Source: T1SED10-198M sp003554345 [NCBI: Candidatus Sumerlaeota bacterium]
Lineage (GTDB): Bacteria > Sumerlaeota > T1SED10-198M
Direction of reading: 5' to 3'
Length of the DNA stretch: 8,679 nt
NCBI GenBank assembly: GCA_003554345.1
Contig: PWGE01000121.1
Coordinates: 1 to 8,679, forward strand
In this document: piece by piece, positions 5,809-8,679 of the stretch
How the letters are laid out: each line of letters starts with the position of its first letter
Numbering within the stretch: the stretch's first letter is position 1
Notes under the pieces: generated by a model
Told to the model about the DNA's origin: nothing
Database searches by the model: none
The model's input: the letters and a program-made list of their open reading frames with translations, nothing else
Program-made: the position numbers and the translations under genes

Positions 5809-8206
5809 GTAATCCCGAGATTTCGGTTTTTAGTTTACTCATTGTATCATTTATTCCTGAATTGTTGAGCGATAAAAAAGAAAAATCGATATCTATATGA
5901 ATATTTTTCCCTTCTTTATATCTATGAAAAGAATACATCACTATACGGTAAGGGACAAATATTTTCAAAAAAGGATGAATCAATTTCATATAAGGCAGTT
6001 CAACCCGCATTTTCACAAGAGCTTGCTTTTCATTTTGCAAATATATCTGAAAAACATCTCCCTGGTTAAGGAATCTTCGAAAAACATGATAACAACTCTT
6101 TTTATGGATTGATATACCCCGACGAATTTTACTGTAAAAGCCTTTCAACTCATCAGACTCTTCTGGATAACAGCATCTTGCCCGATGAAAATTCAAGGCA
6201 GCAATTCCTTCCAGAACGGGTGGCACTTTTTCATCAATGAAAAGACCGGCCTGCCAGCAACTCTTTTTCACCTTTTTTTTGTAACCGGCAGTTTCCCAGA
6301 ATACTGCAACTCTCTTATCTTCAGGCACCTGCAGGACATTCCTGAAATTTCTCCGATGTATCGTCACCTTTTTTGAGGATGTAACAATTCCCTGTATCGG
6401 ATTATTCAGACGGGGATTACAACATTTAGCCAGTTCAGTGTGAATATTATCAACGCCGCTTATCTTATTCTTCAGGTTTTTTTCTATAACTTCCTTCGGC
6501 AGTTCTTTCTTTTCAACAGTACTTCTGGAAGGCTCTTCTTCAGGAAGGAGTTTCAGTCTGGAAAACAGGGTTGTTATCTTAAGCTGGTGCTGACCGATGT
6601 CAATTAAAAGAGAATCAACATCCTGGTAATTCAATTTTTGCAGGTTTGCCGATGTCAAATGCTTTTTAATAAACTGATTCAAGGTCATATTGAGGGAAAA
6701 TGACTTCAATCCTTTTTGCACCAACATCTTTCCTTCTTCCAGGTAAAGGTCCATCCTGGACTGACGTAGCCAGTGTCTGATTTTATTGCGTGCACGGGAA
6801 GTTGCCACCAGTTCCAACCAATTCGGAGAAGGGTGGGATTGTTTATTGGTGATAATTCTTACCACATCTTCCGTTTTTAACTTATGACTCAAAGGCACCA
6901 GACGCCCGTTAACTTTGGCTCCTACACAGGTATTACCAACCTCAGTATGGATTACATAAGCAAAATCCACCGGGGTTGCTCCCTGCGGCAATTCTATTAC
7001 TTTTCCCTGGGGAGTTCTTACAAAAATGGTATTGACGAGAAGATTATCTTTAATGTTATTATATGAGTCCTGGGCATTCTTTTCCTGGCGGGTACTTTCA
7101 ATCAACTCCAGTAAAAAATTGTAAAATGACTGATCTTTCAGAGAAACCTGGGACTCTTCTTTATAACTCCAATGGGCGGCTATACCCTTCTCAGCAATAT
7201 CATCCATCTCCTTTGTCCTGATCTGCACTTCAATAAGATTTCCTTCAGAATCCACCACCGTCGTATGCAAAGATTGATAATTATTAGGTTTGGGACTGGC
7301 AATATAATCTTTGAAACGACTTCCCCGGGGCTGCCATATATCGTGAATAATGCCCAGCAACAGATAACAGTGTTCTTTGGTATCAGTTATCAGACGTAGC
7401 CCCAGTAAGTCAAATATTTCATCAAAAGAAAGCCGCCTTTTGGTCATTTTACAGTAAATACTGTAAAAATGCTTGGGACGGCCTTCTATTTTTACAGGAA
7501 CATTATAAGGGGCTATTTTTTTCTCCAAATATTCCTTCGCCGCCTGAATCTTGGATTCGCGGTTTTCCCGTTTCTCTTCCACCAGGTTTTTGATTTTATA
7601 ATAAGCGGTCGGCTCCAGATACTTTAAACAAAGATCTTCCATTTCATTTTTCAACCTGATCAAACCCAGCCGGTTGGCAAGAGGCACATAAATATCCATG
7701 GTTTCCCGGGCAATTCTCGTGCGCTTATCCTTTCTCATTCCCCTTAACGTTCTCAAATTATGCAAACGATCTGCCAGTTTTACCACTACCACTCTGATAT
7801 CTTCACTTATTGCAAAGATAAATTTCAAAAAACTGCCATACCTGGAGTGTTCTTTTTGAGTGTCTTTATCCACGATCTCATTGTCCAGAGCCGTTATTTT
7901 TGTCACACCATTTACAATCTTCGCCAGGGTATATCCAAAGGTATCTTCTAATTCTTCATAGGTAATCTGACAATCCTCCAGGATATCATGCAGCAAAGAA
8001 GCCTTTATTGTCACAAGATCAAAACCAAGATGAGCAAGAATGAGAGCAACATGAAGAGGATGATGAAGAAAAATTTCTCCTGTTTTACGGTATTGCCCCT
8101 CGTGCGACCTTCTACTGAATTCATATACCCTCTTCAATCCCTCATGCTCTTCCGGGGGATAGAGTTGTAAAAGTTCTTGAAAAAGCTGCTCACATTTTTC
8201 AGGCAT
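5783..8206 (-). CDS. Bifunctional (p)ppGpp synthetase/hydrolase, Rel/SpoT family, with two zinc-finger modules
   Basis: The 807-residue cytoplasmic enzyme makes and degrades the alarmone (p)ppGpp. The HD hydrolase domain (about 25-180) looks intact: Arg40, His49, HDxxED at 73-78, Asp146 and Asn150. The synthetase domain (about 240-350) has GRPKHFYSIY (242-251), RFKD (297-300), YQSLHTT (310-316), EVQIRT (326-331) and GIAAHW. RFKD is the RxKD form typical of bifunctional enzymes rather than the ExDD of E. coli RelA. A TGS domain (about 392-453) and a helical region follow. A zinc-finger module has Cys595-Cys596 and His617, but Phe621 replaces the expected last Cys. A second one has Cys678-Cys679, His701 and Cys705. 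The final ACT/RRM-like part (from about 716) is divergent. ATG at 8206 is chosen because it is where family homology begins and it overlaps the epimerase stop by 8 nt (ATGCCTGA). A longer frame reaching 8383 would sit inside the epimerase gene. No Shine-Dalgarno is evident. Confidence 0.95.
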   Translation of the reverse strand: MPEKCEQLFQELLQLYPPEEHEGLKRVYEFSRRSHEGQYRKTGEIFLHHPLHVALILAHLGFDLVTIKASLLHDILEDCQITYEELEDTFGYTLAKIVNGVTKITALDNEIVDKDTQKEHSRYGSFLKFIFAISEDIRVVVVKLADRLHNLRTLRGMRKDKRTRIARETMDIYVPLANRLGLIRLKNEMEDLCLKYLEPTAYYKIKNLVEEKRENRESKIQAAKEYLEKKIAPYNVPVKIEGRPKHFYSIYCKMTKRRLSFDEIFDLLGLRLITDTKEHCYLLLGIIHDIWQPRGSRFKDYIASPKPNNYQSLHTTVVDSEGNLIEVQIRTKEMDDIAEKGIAAHWSYKEESQVSLKDQSFYNFLLELIESTRQEKNAQDSYNNIKDNLLVNTIFVRTPQGKVIELPQGATPVDFAYVIHTEVGNTCVGAKVNGRLVPLSHKLKTEDVVRIITNKQSHPSPNWLELVATSRARNKIRHWLRQSRMDLYLEEGKMLVQKGLKSFSLNMTLNQFIKKHLTSANLQKLNYQDVDSLLIDIGQHQLKITTLFSRLKLLPEEEPSRSTVEKKELPKEVIEKNLKNKISGVDNIHTELAKCCNPRLNNPIQGIVTSSKKVTIHRRNFRNVLQVPEDKRVAVFWETAGYKKKVKKSCWQAGLFIDEKVPPVLEGIAALNFHRARCCYPEESDELKGFYSKIRRGISIHKKSCYHVFRRFLNQGDVFQIYLQNEKQALVKMRVELPYMKLIHPFLKIFVPYRIVMYSFHRYKEGKNIHIDIDFSFLSLNNSGINDTMSKLKTEISGLHDQINLNV

Positions 8207-8679
8207 AATTTTTTTCTTTATACCATTCAATAAATAGTTTAAGACCAGCGTCAAAGGAAGTTCTCTGGCGTGGATAGTCCAGCATGCGCACTGTTTTAGA
8301 AATATCAGCCATAGTCCTTCGCACATCCCCTGGCTGTGCAGGATATTGCCTGATTTGAGGTTCTTTTCCCAGGTATTCTCCAATCTTATAAATCATATAA
8401 CGAAGGGATATTGTTTGATTTCCTCCGATATTAAACACCTCAAAGGGATAATTTTTCTCCATGGCCTTCATAATAGCAGGTACGACATCTGCAATATAGG
8501 TATAATCCCGTTCACTGGTCCCATCGCCATACATGGGAACAGATTCCCCCCTGTCTATCAATCGGGTGAACTTATGAATAGCCATTTCAGGGCGCTGTCT
8601 GGGACCATATACCGTAAAGAAACGTAAATTAGTACTGGGAATCCCGTAAAGATGATGGTAGGTATGGCTCATCAATTCA
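8199..8679 (-). CDS. NAD-dependent nucleotide-sugar epimerase, UDP-glucuronate 4-epimerase-like (C-terminal part, cut by right edge)
   Basis: Only the last 159 residues are inside the window. The frame stays open to the right edge (GAA TTG ATG AGC at 8678-8667), so the visible TTG and ATG codons are internal. The fragment carries the substrate-binding half of an extended short-chain dehydrogenase/reductase. It starts at ELMSHTYHHLYG, which in this family directly follows the catalytic YxxxK helix. Next come LRFFTVYGPRQRPEMA, then VPMYGDGTSERDYTYIADV, VFNIGG, and YPAQPGDVRRTMADISK near the end. The LRFFTVYGP-x-x-RP-x-MA and PGDVxxTxAD signatures are typical of UDP-glucuronate 4-epimerases (CapI/GAE type), which supply UDP-galacturonate for surface polysaccharides. 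Related 4-epimerases and 4,6-dehydratases cannot be fully excluded without the N-terminal half. The stop codon overlaps the rel start by 8 nt. It is the most upstream visible gene of the five-gene unit, and any promoter lies beyond the window. Confidence 0.88.
   Translation of the reverse strand, partial: ELMSHTYHHLYGIPSTNLRFFTVYGPRQRPEMAIHKFTRLIDRGESVPMYGDGTSERDYTYIADVVPAIMKAMEKNYPFEVFNIGGNQTISLRYMIYKIGEYLGKEPQIRQYPAQPGDVRRTMADISKTVRMLDYPRQRTSFDAGLKLFIEWYKEKNYA

Noticed and set aside
8207-8383. Extension of the rel reading frame by 59 codons upstream of 8206
   Set aside because: This stretch lies entirely inside the well-supported epimerase gene in another frame, has no Rel-like sequence, and the family's N-terminus begins naturally at the ATG at 8206.

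Overview
The window is about 8.7 kb of bacterial DNA. It is moderately AT-rich, gene-dense and read with the ordinary code (TAA, TGA and TAG all serve as stops). Nothing in it fixes the phylum. A long Rel/SpoT enzyme, zinc-ribbon and lipoprotein-like small proteins and a nucleotide-sugar epimerase/glycosyltransferase cluster are compatible with many free-living bacteria, so no taxonomic name is offered. There are no rRNA or tRNA genes, CRISPR array, transposase or recognisable prophage.

Left part (1-1777, plus strand). A truncated or chimeric EPSP synthase (shikimate pathway) carries the last ~165 residues of the enzyme, with its C-terminal-domain active-site residues, behind an unrelated Pro/Glu/Lys-rich N-terminal stretch that runs off the left edge. 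After a 53-nt gap comes a complete trimeric-type purine nucleoside phosphorylase with a strong Shine-Dalgarno sequence and an intrinsic terminator.

Middle (1839-2697). A small zinc-ribbon, two-helix membrane protein lies on the minus strand, convergent with the phosphorylase. About 490 bp without a clear gene follows. It is AT-rich and holds a set of nested inverted repeats and one possible 21-codon ORF with a good Shine-Dalgarno.

Right part (2698-8679, minus strand, read right to left). Five overlapping genes look like one translationally coupled unit: a UDP-glucuronate-4-epimerase-like enzyme (cut by the right edge), a bifunctional (p)ppGpp synthetase/hydrolase, a secreted protein of unknown function rich in charged residues, a GT-B glycosyltransferase, and a small exported C39-peptidase-like protein. 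Successive overlaps are 8, 26, 4 and 29 nt. The epimerase and glycosyltransferase point to surface polysaccharide or glycan synthesis, and the two exported proteins would act outside the cytoplasm. A housekeeping alarmone enzyme locked by overlap into such a unit suggests, by inference only, that stringent-response output and envelope glycan synthesis are made together here.

The points most worth a second look are the duplicated zinc-finger module in the Rel protein, the abrupt non-homologous junction inside the EPSP synthase reading frame, and the rel/polysaccharide gene coupling.
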